From contig JAOZSS010000014.1 of NCBI GenBank assembly GCA_029939545.1, positions 1 through 25,223 of the forward strand: a stretch of 25,223 nucleotides of DNA, in the 5' to 3' direction. This document shows, in pieces, positions 6,265 through 14,376 of this stretch. The notes under the pieces are model-generated. The model saw only the letters and a list, made by a program, of their open reading frames with translations. It ran no database searches and was not told where the DNA came from. Position numbers and translations under genes: made by a program. Numbering within the stretch: the first letter of the stretch is position 1; the number at the start of each line of letters is the position of its first letter. Source of the DNA: Kiritimatiellia bacterium (GTDB lineage Bacteria; Verrucomicrobiota; Kiritimatiellia; UBA8416; JABMPJ01).

Positions 6265-6817
6265 AGGGCGGACGTGGTGTGGAATGGCGGGAGCACTCTG
6301 CTTGTTGGCTATTGCTGTTGGTGCTCAGGAGGCGAAACTTCCGATTAGGGGGCTGAGGCTTCCTCTGGAGCTTTTTGAGGACGGGAGCGTGAAGATGCTG
6401 TTCTCGGCAGCGCAGGCGCGCGTACCGGAGGGCCGTGGCGAAGTGCATGCCACGGGCGCGCTGGTCGAGTCGTTCAACGCGGACGGTGGCTTGGCCATGG
6501 TTATGGAGGCGGACCGGTGTTGGTTCAACCGCATGACCGGGCGAGTTGACTCCGACGGTCCGGTGCGGATGGACCGTGGTGACATGGAGGTTACCGGGAT
6601 CGGGATGGAGTGGAAGTCCGATGAAAAGAAACTCAGGCTTTACTCGAATGTCCGCGTGGTTCTGAAGAGCTGTGCAGGCTTGGGTAAGGTCTTGCCGAGC
6701 AGTCGAACAGCCGAACAGCCGAGCCGTGCCGTTTCAGGCAAGGCGTCCACCTTGGCCGAGGCCACGGAAGACAAGCCGACCGGCAAGCGAACAAAGAATG
6801 GGAATCGCGCGAGATGA
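6257..6817 (+). CDS. lptC: LptC-like LPS export protein
   Basis: A 186-residue protein with an N-terminal hydrophobic segment (about 8-24, ending 'AVGAQEA'), which reads as either a signal peptide or a short anchor. A beta-jellyroll-like region follows (about 30-138). The stretch 'DGPVRMDRGDMEVTGIGMEWKSDEKKLRLYSNVRVVLKS' has the spacing of LptC proteins, which receive LPS from LptB2FG and hand it to LptA. The tail (about 140-186) is low-complexity, basic and partly made of an 8-bp DNA repeat (6704-6723). ATG 6257 is preferred over ATG 6245 because GAGGTGG lies 4-5 nt upstream and the overlap with kdsA is short. Context between kdsA and lptA/lptB supports the assignment more strongly than sequence alone. 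LptF/LptG genes are not in the window. Confidence 0.7.
   Translation: MGKGRTWCGMAGALCLLAIAVGAQEAKLPIRGLRLPLELFEDGSVKMLFSAAQARVPEGRGEVHATGALVESFNADGGLAMVMEADRCWFNRMTGRVDSDGPVRMDRGDMEVTGIGMEWKSDEKKLRLYSNVRVVLKSCAGLGKVLPSSRTAEQPSRAVSGKASTLAEATEDKPTGKRTKNGNRAR
6704..6723. repeat. octamer repeat CGAACAGC in the 3' end of lptC
   Basis: Two perfect CGAACAGC units (6704-6711 and 6712-6719) are followed by a degenerate third. The same octamer occurs in reverse complement between gspD and gspE (18202-18225). It lies within the low-complexity tail of the LptC-like protein. Confidence 0.6.
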
Positions 6818-7413
6818 AAAGACTCATACTCTTGTGCGTGGTCGGCATGGCGGGAATGGCGTTCGGGCAGGACGCCGTGTCCACGAACAGCGTGGCGTTA
6901 ACCACGAACAGCGTGGCGTTAACCACGAACAGCGTGGCGTTAACCACGAACGGCGTGGTACTTCCCGAGATTGACGTGTCGCTTCCCACGAACCAGACGG
7001 TGATTACGAGCGATCGGATGGAGTATGACTACTCGCGTAGTCTTGCTGTCTTCACGGGGAACGTCCTGGTGCGCGACAAGGATATGAGGATGTGGGCCGA
7101 CGAGATGACGGTGATCATGGCCCCCGAGGAAGAGATAGAGTCGGTGACGGCCATCGGGCGTGTGGTCATTATTCAGCCGGGGCGCAAGGCGCGGTGTCGC
7201 AAGGCTATGTTTCTGGTGGACCAGAACGAGGTGATACTGACTGGAGACGCGGTGATCAAGCAGGAGCGGGACAGGGTCGAAGGCCGAGTGATTCACATTT
7301 GGACAGACAGAGAGCAGATGGTCAGCGAACCGGGGCACCTTGTGGTTTTTACCAAGGAGTCGGAGGACGGAGGTCGGAAGTCCGAAGACGGAGGTCGGAA
7401 GACGGAGCCTTGA
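6814..7413 (+). CDS. lptA: LptA/OstA-like periplasmic LPS transport protein
   Basis: A 199-residue protein with a signal peptide (MKRLILLCVVGMAGMAFG-Q). The OstA-like domain (about 65-180) shows 'VITSDRMEYDYSRSLAVFTG', 'NVLVRDKDMRMWADEMTVI' and 'VEGRVIHIW'. LptA bridges the periplasm, carrying LPS from LptC to LptD. Between signal and domain is a stretch of 7-residue repeats (consensus TTNSVAL) encoded by a 21-bp tandem repeat. The C-terminus is a second repeat-derived stretch (SEDGGRK twice) coded by a heptamer array. Both look like expanded, weakly constrained linkers flanking a normal domain. The ATG overlaps the lptC stop (ATGA), and a 39-nt gap leads to lptB. Confidence 0.82.
   Translation: MKRLILLCVVGMAGMAFGQDAVSTNSVALTTNSVALTTNSVALTTNGVVLPEIDVSLPTNQTVITSDRMEYDYSRSLAVFTGNVLVRDKDMRMWADEMTVIMAPEEEIESVTAIGRVVIIQPGRKARCRKAMFLVDQNEVILTGDAVIKQERDRVEGRVIHIWTDREQMVSEPGHLVVFTKESEDGGRKSEDGGRKTEP
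6881..6958. repeat. four 21-bp tandem repeats, each with a CCACG/CGTGG dyad
   Basis: CCACGAAC starts at 6881, 6902, 6923 and 6944, exactly 21 bp apart. Units 2 and 3 are identical, unit 1 is nearly so, and unit 4 diverges after its dyad. Each unit contains CCACG-(AACAG or AACGG)-CGTGG, able to form a 5-bp hairpin. The frame is preserved, and the units encode TTNSVAL-type repeats at the start of mature LptA. Confidence 0.9.
7359..7407. repeat. seven-copy heptamer array at the 3' end of lptA
   Basis: Seven consecutive 7-bp units fit the consensus G(A/T)C(G/C)GA(A/G), from GTCGGAG at 7359 to GACGGAG ending at 7407. Three units equal 21 bp, so the protein also shows a 7-residue repeat (SEDGGRK). 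The array ends just before the lptA stop. Confidence 0.85.
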
Positions 7414-7452
7414 CGGGCCGACTTCCGCTTGAAGGAGTGGCCCGGGGAGGGT

Positions 7453-8193
7453 ATGCTCTCGGGTAAAGAACGTATGCTGTTAGAAGCAACAGGAATTGAA
7501 AAAGGGTATCGGGGGCGGCCTGTCGTGAAGCAGGTTGACCTGACGGTTGGACGCGGTGAAATAGTCGGACTGCTTGGGCCGAACGGTGCGGGCAAGACGA
7601 CTACGTTCTATACCGTGGTAGGTTTGGTGCGTGCCGATGGTGGCTCCATCATGTTTAATGACCATGATATTACGCAGGAACCGGTTTACAAACGGGCGCG
7701 GCTGGGTATCGGGTATCTGGCGCAGGAGCCGTCTGTTTTCCGTAAGCTGACGGTCGAGCAGAACGTCGGCGCCATTCTCGAGACGTTGGACATGGATGCG
7801 GCGGCGCGGAAGGCACGCGCGGAGGAGCTGCTGGAGGATCTGGGTTTGACCAAGGTGGCCCGCCAACGGGCTTATACGCTGAGTGGTGGCGAACGCCGCA
7901 AGCTGGAGATCGCACGGGCGCTGGTGCGTGACCCGTTGATGCTGATGCTGGATGAACCGTTCAGCGGGGTGGACCCGCTCGCGGTGAGCGATATCCAGGA
8001 GATCGTCAGGGGGCTGCGCGACCGAGGGCTCGGATTGCTGATCACAGACCACAACGTCCGAGAGACGCTTGCAGTTGTAGACCGCGCCTACTTGCTGTAC
8101 GATGGAAAGGTCCTACGGGAGGGATCGAGCGATTTTTTGATCAATGATGAGATGAGTAGAAAGTTGTACTTGGGTGAAACGTTCAAGCTGTAA
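7453..8193 (+). CDS. lptB: LPS export ABC transporter ATP-binding protein LptB
   Basis: This is the cytoplasmic ATPase of the LptB2FG extractor. It shows Walker A 'GPNGAGKTTTFYTVVG', Q-loop 'GYLAQEPSVF', signature 'LSGGERRKLEIARAL', Walker B 'LMLMLDEPFSGVDP' and H-loop 'LLITDHNVRETL'. The phrase 'YLAQEPSVFRKLTVEQN' is specific to LptB rather than to branched-chain amino acid transporters. From ATG 7453 it has 246 residues. ATG 7474 (MLLEATGIEKGY) matches the usual LptB N-terminus better, while 7453 has GGGGAGG only 2 nt upstream, so the start is uncertain. It is followed after 14 nt by hpf. The often-seen rpoN between lptB and hpf is absent. Confidence 0.95.
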   Translation: MLSGKERMLLEATGIEKGYRGRPVVKQVDLTVGRGEIVGLLGPNGAGKTTTFYTVVGLVRADGGSIMFNDHDITQEPVYKRARLGIGYLAQEPSVFRKLTVEQNVGAILETLDMDAAARKARAEELLEDLGLTKVARQRAYTLSGGERRKLEIARALVRDPLMLMLDEPFSGVDPLAVSDIQEIVRGLRDRGLGLLITDHNVRETLAVVDRAYLLYDGKVLREGSSDFLINDEMSRKLYLGETFKL

Positions 8194-8207
8194 GGAGGGC
8201 GCTGACT

Positions 8208-8549
8208 ATGCCGATCGAAGTCACCACACGTCACATGCATGACATGGAGGATATCCAGGAGTATGCAGAGAGCAGGGCGGAGGAACTCGCGAACGCGTTT
8301 CCGAGTTGCGAACATGTTCACGTGATTTTGGATCACGAGAAACATCTTTTTAATGCCGAGGTGATTATCCAGGCCGGGCACCACGTGCGCATCGAGGGCA
8401 AGGAGTCTCTCGACAACATGCGTGCGGCCATTGACGGGGCCATCGAAAAGGCGGAACGGCAGTATCGGCGCCAGATGGACAAGGTCAAGGATCACCACTC
8501 GGCGATGAAGTACGAGGAAGCCAAAAAAGAGCGCGGAGAAAAAGTGTGA
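8208..8549 (+). CDS. hpf: ribosome hibernation promoting factor (short form)
   Basis: A 113-residue protein of the HPF/RaiA (YfiA) family, which binds the 30S decoding centre in stationary phase and promotes inactive ribosome dimers or shields 70S. The fold beta-alpha-beta-beta-beta-alpha is readable: 'MPIEVTTRHM', then the helix 'IQEYAESRAEELANAF', then 'VHVILDHEKHLFNAEVIIQ', 'HVRIEGKESLDNMRAAIDGAIEKAERQYRRQMDKVKDHH'. It lacks the extra C-terminal dimerisation domain of long HPF, so it is the short type. AAGGAGG lies 7 nt before ATG 8208. The stop overlaps the hprK GTG (GTGA at 8546). In many bacteria hpf and PTS genes sit together near lptB, as here. Confidence 0.93.
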   Translation: MPIEVTTRHMHDMEDIQEYAESRAEELANAFPSCEHVHVILDHEKHLFNAEVIIQAGHHVRIEGKESLDNMRAAIDGAIEKAERQYRRQMDKVKDHHSAMKYEEAKKERGEKV

Positions 8550-9523
8550 GCACGTCAGAAGCAAAAAGCGTAAAACGTACCTCGGTGAGTGTCGGCACCT
8601 TCCTCGATGTGGGCGGCCGTGACCTGAGCGTCGAGCTCGTCGCGGGGGGCAAGGGGCTAAAGCGCCGCATTCCGGAGGTGGCGATCAACCGTCCAGGCCT
8701 GGCGCTGACCGGGTTCTATAAAAGTTTTCCTGAGCACCGCATCCAGGTGCTGGGGATGGCGGAATACGCCTACTTGCTTTCGCTGGAAGCGGAAGAGCGG
8801 TCGATGCGGCTGCGCCGTTTCTTCGAGCGCAAGATGCCGTGCGTGATCCTGGGGCGGTCGAAACGGCCGTTTCCAGAGCTGATCGAGCTGGCCGAGGAGT
8901 TCAGAACTCCGGTGCTGCGCTCGAAGATGATCACGAAGCACCTGATCACCGCGGCCACCATCATCATGGAGAACCTGACAGCCCCGCGTGAGAAAACACA
9001 GGGAACGATGCTGGAGATCCAGGGCGCTGGCGTGTTAATCGAGGGTAAGCCCGGCATGGGTAAGAGCGAGACCGCGTTGGCGTTGATCCGGCGCGGGGGA
9101 GCGCTGGTCTCGGACGATGTCACGGCGCTGCGTCTCGACAGTGCCGGCGCCGTGATGGCTTCGGCTGTCGATGTTACCCGCTTCCACATGGAGATCCGCG
9201 GCGTTGGCATCGTGCACGTTCCGAGCCTGTTCGGGGTAGCATCCGTTCGCGGTGAGAAGCGCCTCGAACTGGTTGTGACGCTCTGCAAGACTGGCGAGTG
9301 CGCGCTGGGTGCCGCCGACCTTTATGCCCATGGATCGCGTACGTTCCTGGGGGTCGACATTCCCAGGGTGCACATCCCGATTGCGCCGGGGCGGGATATC
9401 GCAAACGTGGTTGAGGCCGCTGCGCTGGATCACAAACTGCGGATGCTCGGGCACAATGCTGAGAAAGAACTGGACGAGAACCTGATGGCCCTGCTGCAGC
9501 GCGGGCGCAACGGTAGCGAGTGA
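8546..9523 (+). CDS. hprK: HPr kinase/phosphorylase
   Basis: A 325-residue bifunctional enzyme that phosphorylates and dephosphorylates a serine of HPr. The N-terminal domain (about 14-130) includes 'GFYKSFPEHRIQVLGMAEYAYL'. The catalytic domain has the P-loop GKPGMGKS (167-174), the SDD motif (VSDDVTALRL), the family signature 'EIRGVGIVHVPSLFG', and the C-terminal 'IPIAPGRDIANVVEAAALDHKLRMLG'. The P-loop differs from the common GDSGxGKS, and the usually conserved active-site His before it (THG...) appears as Gln152. The GTG start overlaps the hpf stop. Its substrate HPr is encoded next, 9 nt downstream, with the target serine conserved. Confidence 0.93.
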   Translation: MSTSEAKSVKRTSVSVGTFLDVGGRDLSVELVAGGKGLKRRIPEVAINRPGLALTGFYKSFPEHRIQVLGMAEYAYLLSLEAEERSMRLRRFFERKMPCVILGRSKRPFPELIELAEEFRTPVLRSKMITKHLITAATIIMENLTAPREKTQGTMLEIQGAGVLIEGKPGMGKSETALALIRRGGALVSDDVTALRLDSAGAVMASAVDVTRFHMEIRGVGIVHVPSLFGVASVRGEKRLELVVTLCKTGECALGAADLYAHGSRTFLGVDIPRVHIPIAPGRDIANVVEAAALDHKLRMLGHNAEKELDENLMALLQRGRNGSE

Positions 9524-9532
9524 GTAAGGTTC

Positions 9533-9811
9533 ATGGCGGACGGCGAGCAAACACGAGTTTTTGAGATCCGGAACCTGTACGGGATCCATGCCCGACCGGC
9601 GGCGCTCTTTGTGAAGACCGCCGGCAAGTTTGACGTGGATGTCACTGTGGAGAAGGATGGTAACAGCGTGTCAGGGAAAAGTATCATGGGCCTGATGACG
9701 CTCGAGGCGTCGCGTGGTTCAAAGCTGACAGTGACGGCGACCGGCCTGGACGCCGAACAGGTGCTCGATGAGCTGCAAGCCCTGTTTGAGGCCGGGTTCG
9801 ACGAAGAGTAG
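9533..9811 (+). CDS. ptsH: phosphocarrier protein HPr
   Basis: A 92-residue HPr. His19 in 'GIHARPAA' is the phosphoacceptor for enzyme I (His15 of standard HPr), and Ser50 in 'SGKSIMGLM' is the regulatory serine for HPr kinase (standard Ser46). It lies directly after hprK and before ptsI, so all three phosphotransfer partners are together. ATG 9533 follows a short TAAGG element. No EIIA, EIIB or EIIC gene is in the window, so it may serve regulation rather than sugar uptake, as in many Gram-negative bacteria; that is inference. Confidence 0.95.
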   Translation: MADGEQTRVFEIRNLYGIHARPAALFVKTAGKFDVDVTVEKDGNSVSGKSIMGLMTLEASRGSKLTVTATGLDAEQVLDELQALFEAGFDEE

Positions 9812-9819
9812 TGGGAGAA

Positions 9820-9850
9820 GTAGTCAGTAGTCAGTAATCAGTAATCAGTA
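9820..9850. repeat. heptamer array GTAGTCA/GTAATCA between ptsH and ptsI
   Basis: Two GTAGTCA units (9820-9833) and two GTAATCA units (9834-9847) are followed by GTA. The array lies in the 70-nt spacer after the ptsH stop. It has the same 7-bp period as the array at the end of lptA but a different sequence. Confidence 0.85.
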
Positions 9851-9881
9851 GGGCTAGAGCGGCCGTGCTGTGGATGGTGCT

Positions 9882-11660
9882 ATGGTAGAAGCAGGACAGA
9901 ACAACAAGCTGAAGGCGCACGCACGCGGCATTGGCGTGTCGCCGGGCGTCGTGATCGGTCCCGTCTTTCTCTTGGCTTCACAGGCGGTCAAGGTCGTGGA
10001 GCAGAAGCTTAAACCGGAGCAGATCGACCACGAGATCGCGCGGCTCGAGGATGCCCTGATTGCGACGCGCGGGCAGCTCAAATCGATCCAGGAGGATCTT
10101 GGCGAGCAGACCGGCGGTCGCGATGCAAGCATCCTGGACGCACATCTCATGGTGCTGGATGACCGTGCTTTTTTGGAAGAGATTATCAAGAAGACGCGCA
10201 ACGACTGCTGCAACGTGGAAGTGGCGGTTCGGGACGTGGCCGAGGGCTACGCGGGGATGCTGGCCTCGCTCAAGGATGACTACCTGCGCGAGCGCGTGGC
10301 CGACGTCCGGGACGTGGCACGTCGCGTGATGCGCAACCTGACGGGCGATATCGATACGGCACTGGGCAGCCTGACGCAGAAGCACATCGTAGTGGCCAAC
10401 GACCTGGCCCCATCCGATACCGCCACCCTGCGCAAGGACGTGGTGTCGGGATTCGCGACGGACCTTGGAAGCCCCACCTCGCACACCGCCGTTATGGCCC
10501 GCGCGCTGGAGATTCCTGCCGTGGTGGCACTGCGCGATATTACCCAGCGCGTTCGCGCGGGCGATATCGTGCTGATGGATGGCAACAAGGGCGTGTTGAT
10601 TGTCAATCCCTCGCCGGAAGAATTGGAAGAATATGGAGCTCTGGCAGAAGCGCGCAAGAGCATTGAGCGTGGCCTTGACCGGCTGCATGATGAGCCGGCC
10701 GAGACGAGCGATGGGCATCGCATTACCCTGTCGGCCAACATCGAACACCCCGACGAGATCGCGGCCGTGACGCAGCATGGCGCCGAGGGGGTAGGGCTGT
10801 TCAGGTCGGAGTACCTCTTTATTTTCCGCGGCGCAGCGGTGGACGAGGATGAGCAGGCGGTGGCCTACACGAAGCTGGCCACGGCGCTGCACCCCGACCC
10901 CGTGATCATCCGTACACTCGATCTGGGCGGCGACAAGTTCTTCCGCGACGGGCTGGGACACGATGAGGCCAACCCGTTTCTCGGCTGTCGCTCCATACGG
11001 CTGTCGCTCCAGTATCCCCAGCAGTTCAAGAGCCAGATGCGCGCAATCCTGCGGGCCAGCTCTGTGGGTAACGTCAAGATCATGTATCCCATGATCAGCA
11101 ACGTAGACGAGGTGCTCCAGGCCAACGAGCTGCTCGAAGAATCCAAGCAGGAGTTGCGCGACAACAAGGTGCCATTCGACGACGATATTGAGGTCGGCGT
11201 GATGGTGGAAGTGCCCGCTGCGGCCCTCGCCGCAGACGCTCTCGCCGAACATGTTCGATTTTTCAGTCTTGGCACCAATGATCTGATCCAGTATACGATT
11301 GCGGTTGATCGAGTGAATGAGCGCGTGGCCTATCTGTATGAACCCACGCACCCGGCGGTGCTGAAGTTGATCAAGATGGCCGTTGACGCTGGACATGCAA
11401 AGGGCATATGGGTTGGTGTGTGCGGACAGATGGCCGCCGATCCCGTGCTGGCGCCTCTGCTTGTGGGCATGGGCGTAGACGAATTGAGTGTGTCTCCTCA
11501 GGCGGTACCGTTGGTGAAGGACGCCGTGCGGAGCGTGTCGTATGAGCAGTCCCGGCAGCTTGCCGAGACTGTGTTGAAATGTCGTTCAGGAACAGAAGCG
11601 TTGCGGCACTGTCGGGAAATGGTCCGCGAAGCGGCACCCGAGGTGCTGGAACTTATCTAG
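9882..11660 (+). CDS. ptsI: phosphoenolpyruvate-protein phosphotransferase (PTS enzyme I)
   Basis: Enzyme I takes phosphate from phosphoenolpyruvate and passes it to HPr. From ATG 9882 it has 592 residues. The N-terminal HPr-binding and swivelling region carries the active His201 in 'GSPTSHTAVMARALEIPAVV'. The C-terminal PEP-binding barrel shows 'GVGLFRSEYLF', 'TLDLGGDKFF', 'NPFLGCRSIR', 'IMYPMISNVDE', 'GVMVEVPAAAL', 'FFSLGTNDLIQYTIAVDR' and the active cysteine in 'VCGQMAADP'. GTG 9870 is an in-frame alternative start; both have weak binding sites, with GGATGG 4 nt before 9882. It is separated from ptsH by a short repeat array. Confidence 0.95.
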   Translation: MVEAGQNNKLKAHARGIGVSPGVVIGPVFLLASQAVKVVEQKLKPEQIDHEIARLEDALIATRGQLKSIQEDLGEQTGGRDASILDAHLMVLDDRAFLEEIIKKTRNDCCNVEVAVRDVAEGYAGMLASLKDDYLRERVADVRDVARRVMRNLTGDIDTALGSLTQKHIVVANDLAPSDTATLRKDVVSGFATDLGSPTSHTAVMARALEIPAVVALRDITQRVRAGDIVLMDGNKGVLIVNPSPEELEEYGALAEARKSIERGLDRLHDEPAETSDGHRITLSANIEHPDEIAAVTQHGAEGVGLFRSEYLFIFRGAAVDEDEQAVAYTKLATALHPDPVIIRTLDLGGDKFFRDGLGHDEANPFLGCRSIRLSLQYPQQFKSQMRAILRASSVGNVKIMYPMISNVDEVLQANELLEESKQELRDNKVPFDDDIEVGVMVEVPAAALAADALAEHVRFFSLGTNDLIQYTIAVDRVNERVAYLYEPTHPAVLKLIKMAVDAGHAKGIWVGVCGQMAADPVLAPLLVGMGVDELSVSPQAVPLVKDAVRSVSYEQSRQLAETVLKCRSGTEALRHCREMVREAAPEVLELI

Positions 11661-11689
11661 GTAGCTGAAATTAGGTGAAGGGGAAGAGC

Positions 11690-12859
11690 ATGGCCAATCG
11701 GTTGATTTTTACATCGGAGTCGGTAACAGAGGGACATCCGGACAAAGTGGCGGACGGGATATCGGATGCGATCCTGGATGCGCATCTGCAAGCAGACAAG
11801 CATTCGCGTGTGGCATGCGAAACCATGGTGAGCACCGGCATGGTGGTGGTGGCCGGGGAGATCACGAGCAAAGGCATCGTGAGCTATCCCGACGTGGTCC
11901 GCAATAAGCTCCACAAGATCGGCTATTCCGACACGAGCAGCGGGTTTGGTGCCGACAGCTGCGCTGTGCTGGTCTCGCTCGACCGGCAGTCGCCTGATAT
12001 TTCCCAGGGCGTTACCGCCGGCGAAGGCATGTATAAGGAGCAGGGCGCCGGCGACCAGGGCATGATGTTCGGTTATGCCTGCAACGAAACGCGCGAACTG
12101 ATGCCCATGCCGATCATGTTTGCGAACCGCCTGACGCGCCAGCTGTCGAAGGTGCGCCGCTCCGGCAAGCTTCCTTTCCTGCTTCCCGACGGGAAGTCGC
12201 AGGTGTCGGTTGCCTACGAAGATGGCAAGCCCGTGGGAATCGATACGATCGTGGTTTCCTCGCAGCACACCCCGAAAGTATCGCACAAGAAACTGACCGC
12301 CGGCATCATCGAGGAAGTGGTCAAGAAGGTCATTCCCGCGAGATTGCGCAAAAATACGCGCTACCTGATTAACCCGACCGGTCGTTTCGTGGTGGGTGGC
12401 CCCCACGGTGATTGCGGTTTGACGGGACGCAAGATCATCGTCGATACCTACGGCGGCATGGCCCGTCACGGCGGCGGCGCCTTCTCTGGCAAAGACCCCT
12501 CCAAAGTGGACCGCAGTGCGGCCTACATGGCACGTTACGTGGCCAAGAATATCGTGGCGTCCAAGCTGGCGCAGCGCTGCGAAGTGCAGCTCGCCTATGC
12601 GATTGGGTTTGCGGATCCGGTGTCGGTCAATGTCAACAGTTTTGGGACCGGCATGGTGTCAGATGATGCACTGGCCACGGCGGCGGAGAAGGTGTTCGGG
12701 CTGCGCCCGGCCCAGATCGTGAAGTCGCTCAACCTGTTGCGTCCGATCTATGAGCCGACGTCGGCCTACGGCCACTTTGGTCGGACGAGCGCTAAGGATC
12801 TCGAAACGTTCACGTGGGAGAAGACCGACAAGGTGAAACCCTTGCAGAAAGCCGTATAG
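11690..12859 (+). CDS. metK: S-adenosylmethionine synthetase
   Basis: A 389-residue enzyme making S-adenosylmethionine from methionine and ATP. Motifs are 'TSESVTEGHPDKVAD' at the N-terminus, 'GAGDQGMMFGYACNET', 'LLPDGKSQVSVAYEDG', 'NPTGRFVVGGPHGDCGLTGRK' and 'GGMARHGGGAFSGKDPSKVDRSAAYMARY', all as in MetK homotetramers. AAGGGGAAG (11678-11686) precedes ATG 11690, which is preferred over GTG 11675. Only about 30 nt separate it from ptsI, so there is no room for a SAM riboswitch of its own. It is followed by ahcY, the enzyme that removes the product of methylation. Confidence 0.97.
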   Translation: MANRLIFTSESVTEGHPDKVADGISDAILDAHLQADKHSRVACETMVSTGMVVVAGEITSKGIVSYPDVVRNKLHKIGYSDTSSGFGADSCAVLVSLDRQSPDISQGVTAGEGMYKEQGAGDQGMMFGYACNETRELMPMPIMFANRLTRQLSKVRRSGKLPFLLPDGKSQVSVAYEDGKPVGIDTIVVSSQHTPKVSHKKLTAGIIEEVVKKVIPARLRKNTRYLINPTGRFVVGGPHGDCGLTGRKIIVDTYGGMARHGGGAFSGKDPSKVDRSAAYMARYVAKNIVASKLAQRCEVQLAYAIGFADPVSVNVNSFGTGMVSDDALATAAEKVFGLRPAQIVKSLNLLRPIYEPTSAYGHFGRTSAKDLETFTWEKTDKVKPLQKAV

Positions 12860-12907
12860 CGCACCGTTAACCACGCCGTGGCGCAACAAGATGATTTGAG
12901 GAGTGAG

Positions 12908-14326
12908 ATGGCGATAAAAAAGAAGAAGAAAGTCTTGGATGCCGAAGTGGCGGACCTGTCACTGGCAGATTTCGGGCGGCGTGAGATGGACCTGGCCGAG
13001 GAGGAGATGCCCGGCCTGATGCAGTTGCGTCGTGACTACGGCGCGTCCAAGCCTCTCAAGGGCGCTCGGATCACCGGATCGCTCCACATGACGATCCAGA
13101 CCGCAGTCCTGATCCAGACCCTCGAAGCGCTGGGTGCCAAGGTGCGCTGGGCAAGCTGCAACATCTATTCGACGCAGGATCACGCGGCGGCCGCTATTGC
13201 GGCGAACGGTACGCCGGTCTTTGCCAAGAAGGGCGAATCGTTGAAGGAGTACTGGGAGTACACCGACCGTATCCTCGACTGGGGCAACGGCCGTGGGCCC
13301 AACATGATCCTGGACGACGGTGGCGATGCGACGCTCTTCGTTCATACCGGCTACGAGGCCGAGGATGACCCCTCGATCCTGAAGCGCAAGCCCGGCAGTA
13401 ACGAGGAAGCCGTCCTGCTCAAGCAGGTGGCCAAGGCGATTAAGCGTGATCCGGGCCGTTTCCATCGTATGGCCGACACCATCATCGGCGTATCGGAGGA
13501 GACCACCACCGGCGTGCATCGCCTCTACCAGATGCACGAGAAGGGGCGCCTGCTGTTTCCCGCATTCAACGTGAACGACGCCGTGACGAAGTCGAAATTC
13601 GACAACCTCTACGGCTGCCGGCACTCGCTGGTTGACGGCATTTGCCGTGCGACCGACCTGATGCTGGCGGGTAAGATTGCGGTCGTGGCCGGCTACGGCG
13701 ATGTGGGCAAGGGCTCCTGCCAGTCGCTACGCGGACAGGGCGCACGGGTCATTGTCACCGAGATTGACCCGATCTGCGCCCTGCAGGCGGCCATGGAAGG
13801 CTACGAAGTTCTGCCCATGAATGAGGCCTGTGCCGTCGGCGATCTGTTCGTCACCACAACCGGGTGTTGCGACGTCCTCACCGAGAGACACATGCGCCGC
13901 ATGAAGCACATGGCCGTGGTCTGCAATATTGGTCATTTCGATAGCGAGATCCAGATCGAGAAGATCGAGAAGTACAAGTGGCAGGAGATCAAGCCACAGG
14001 TCGACCTCGTGACCTTCCCGAGCGGGCGCAGCATTCTCGTGCTGGCCAAGGGCCGCCTGGTCAATCTGGGTTGCGCCACGGGGCACCCGAGTTTCGTGAT
14101 GTCGAACAGCTTCTCCTGCCAGGTGCTGGCGCAGATGGAACTGTACACCAAGCGCGAGCAGTATCCTGTGGGCGTTTATGTTCTGCCAAAACTTTTGGAT
14201 GAGCACGTCGCACGCGTGCATCTCGGTAAGCTGGGCATGAAGCTTGACCGGCTCAGCCGGAACCAGTCCAAGTATCTCGGCATCAAGCAGGATGGGCCTT
14301 TCAAGCCGGATACGTACCGGTACTGA
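12908..14326 (+). CDS. ahcY: adenosylhomocysteinase
   Basis: A 472-residue S-adenosylhomocysteine hydrolase that splits SAH into adenosine and homocysteine with tightly bound NAD. Visible are 'TGSLHMTIQTAVLIQTLEALGAKVRWASCNIYSTQDHAAAAIA', 'NMILDDGGDATLFVH', 'SEETTTGVHRLYQM', the 'VNDAVTKSKFDNLYGCRHSL' active-site segment, the NAD-binding glycine motif 'AGYGDVGKG', and the C-terminal 'FKPDTYRY', which reaches into the neighbouring subunit's NAD site. Its length indicates the form with the internal insertion found in many bacteria and plants. The N-terminus is lysine-rich (MAIKKKKK). GAGGAG lies just before ATG 12908. Together with metK it forms a methyl-cycle pair. Confidence 0.97.
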   Translation: MAIKKKKKVLDAEVADLSLADFGRREMDLAEEEMPGLMQLRRDYGASKPLKGARITGSLHMTIQTAVLIQTLEALGAKVRWASCNIYSTQDHAAAAIAANGTPVFAKKGESLKEYWEYTDRILDWGNGRGPNMILDDGGDATLFVHTGYEAEDDPSILKRKPGSNEEAVLLKQVAKAIKRDPGRFHRMADTIIGVSEETTTGVHRLYQMHEKGRLLFPAFNVNDAVTKSKFDNLYGCRHSLVDGICRATDLMLAGKIAVVAGYGDVGKGSCQSLRGQGARVIVTEIDPICALQAAMEGYEVLPMNEACAVGDLFVTTTGCCDVLTERHMRRMKHMAVVCNIGHFDSEIQIEKIEKYKWQEIKPQVDLVTFPSGRSILVLAKGRLVNLGCATGHPSFVMSNSFSCQVLAQMELYTKREQYPVGVYVLPKLLDEHVARVHLGKLGMKLDRLSRNQSKYLGIKQDGPFKPDTYRY

Positions 14327-14376
14327 CCCGTGTTGAATCAGTTGTTGTAAAGGATAAAACGTAAGGAGACAGAGAA

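Noticed and set aside
6881..6958. CRISPR array
   Set aside because: The units are contiguous 21-bp repeats without spacers, in frame inside lptA.
9978..11396. Long minus-strand open frame (472 codons) opposite ptsI
   Set aside because: It lies entirely antisense to a complete, motif-rich ptsI and has a His/Gln/Arg-rich composition typical of the reverse of GC-rich coding sequence.
11661..11689. SAM or SAH riboswitch before metK or ahcY
   Set aside because: The gaps (about 30 and 48 nt) are too short for known classes, and no characteristic structure is visible.
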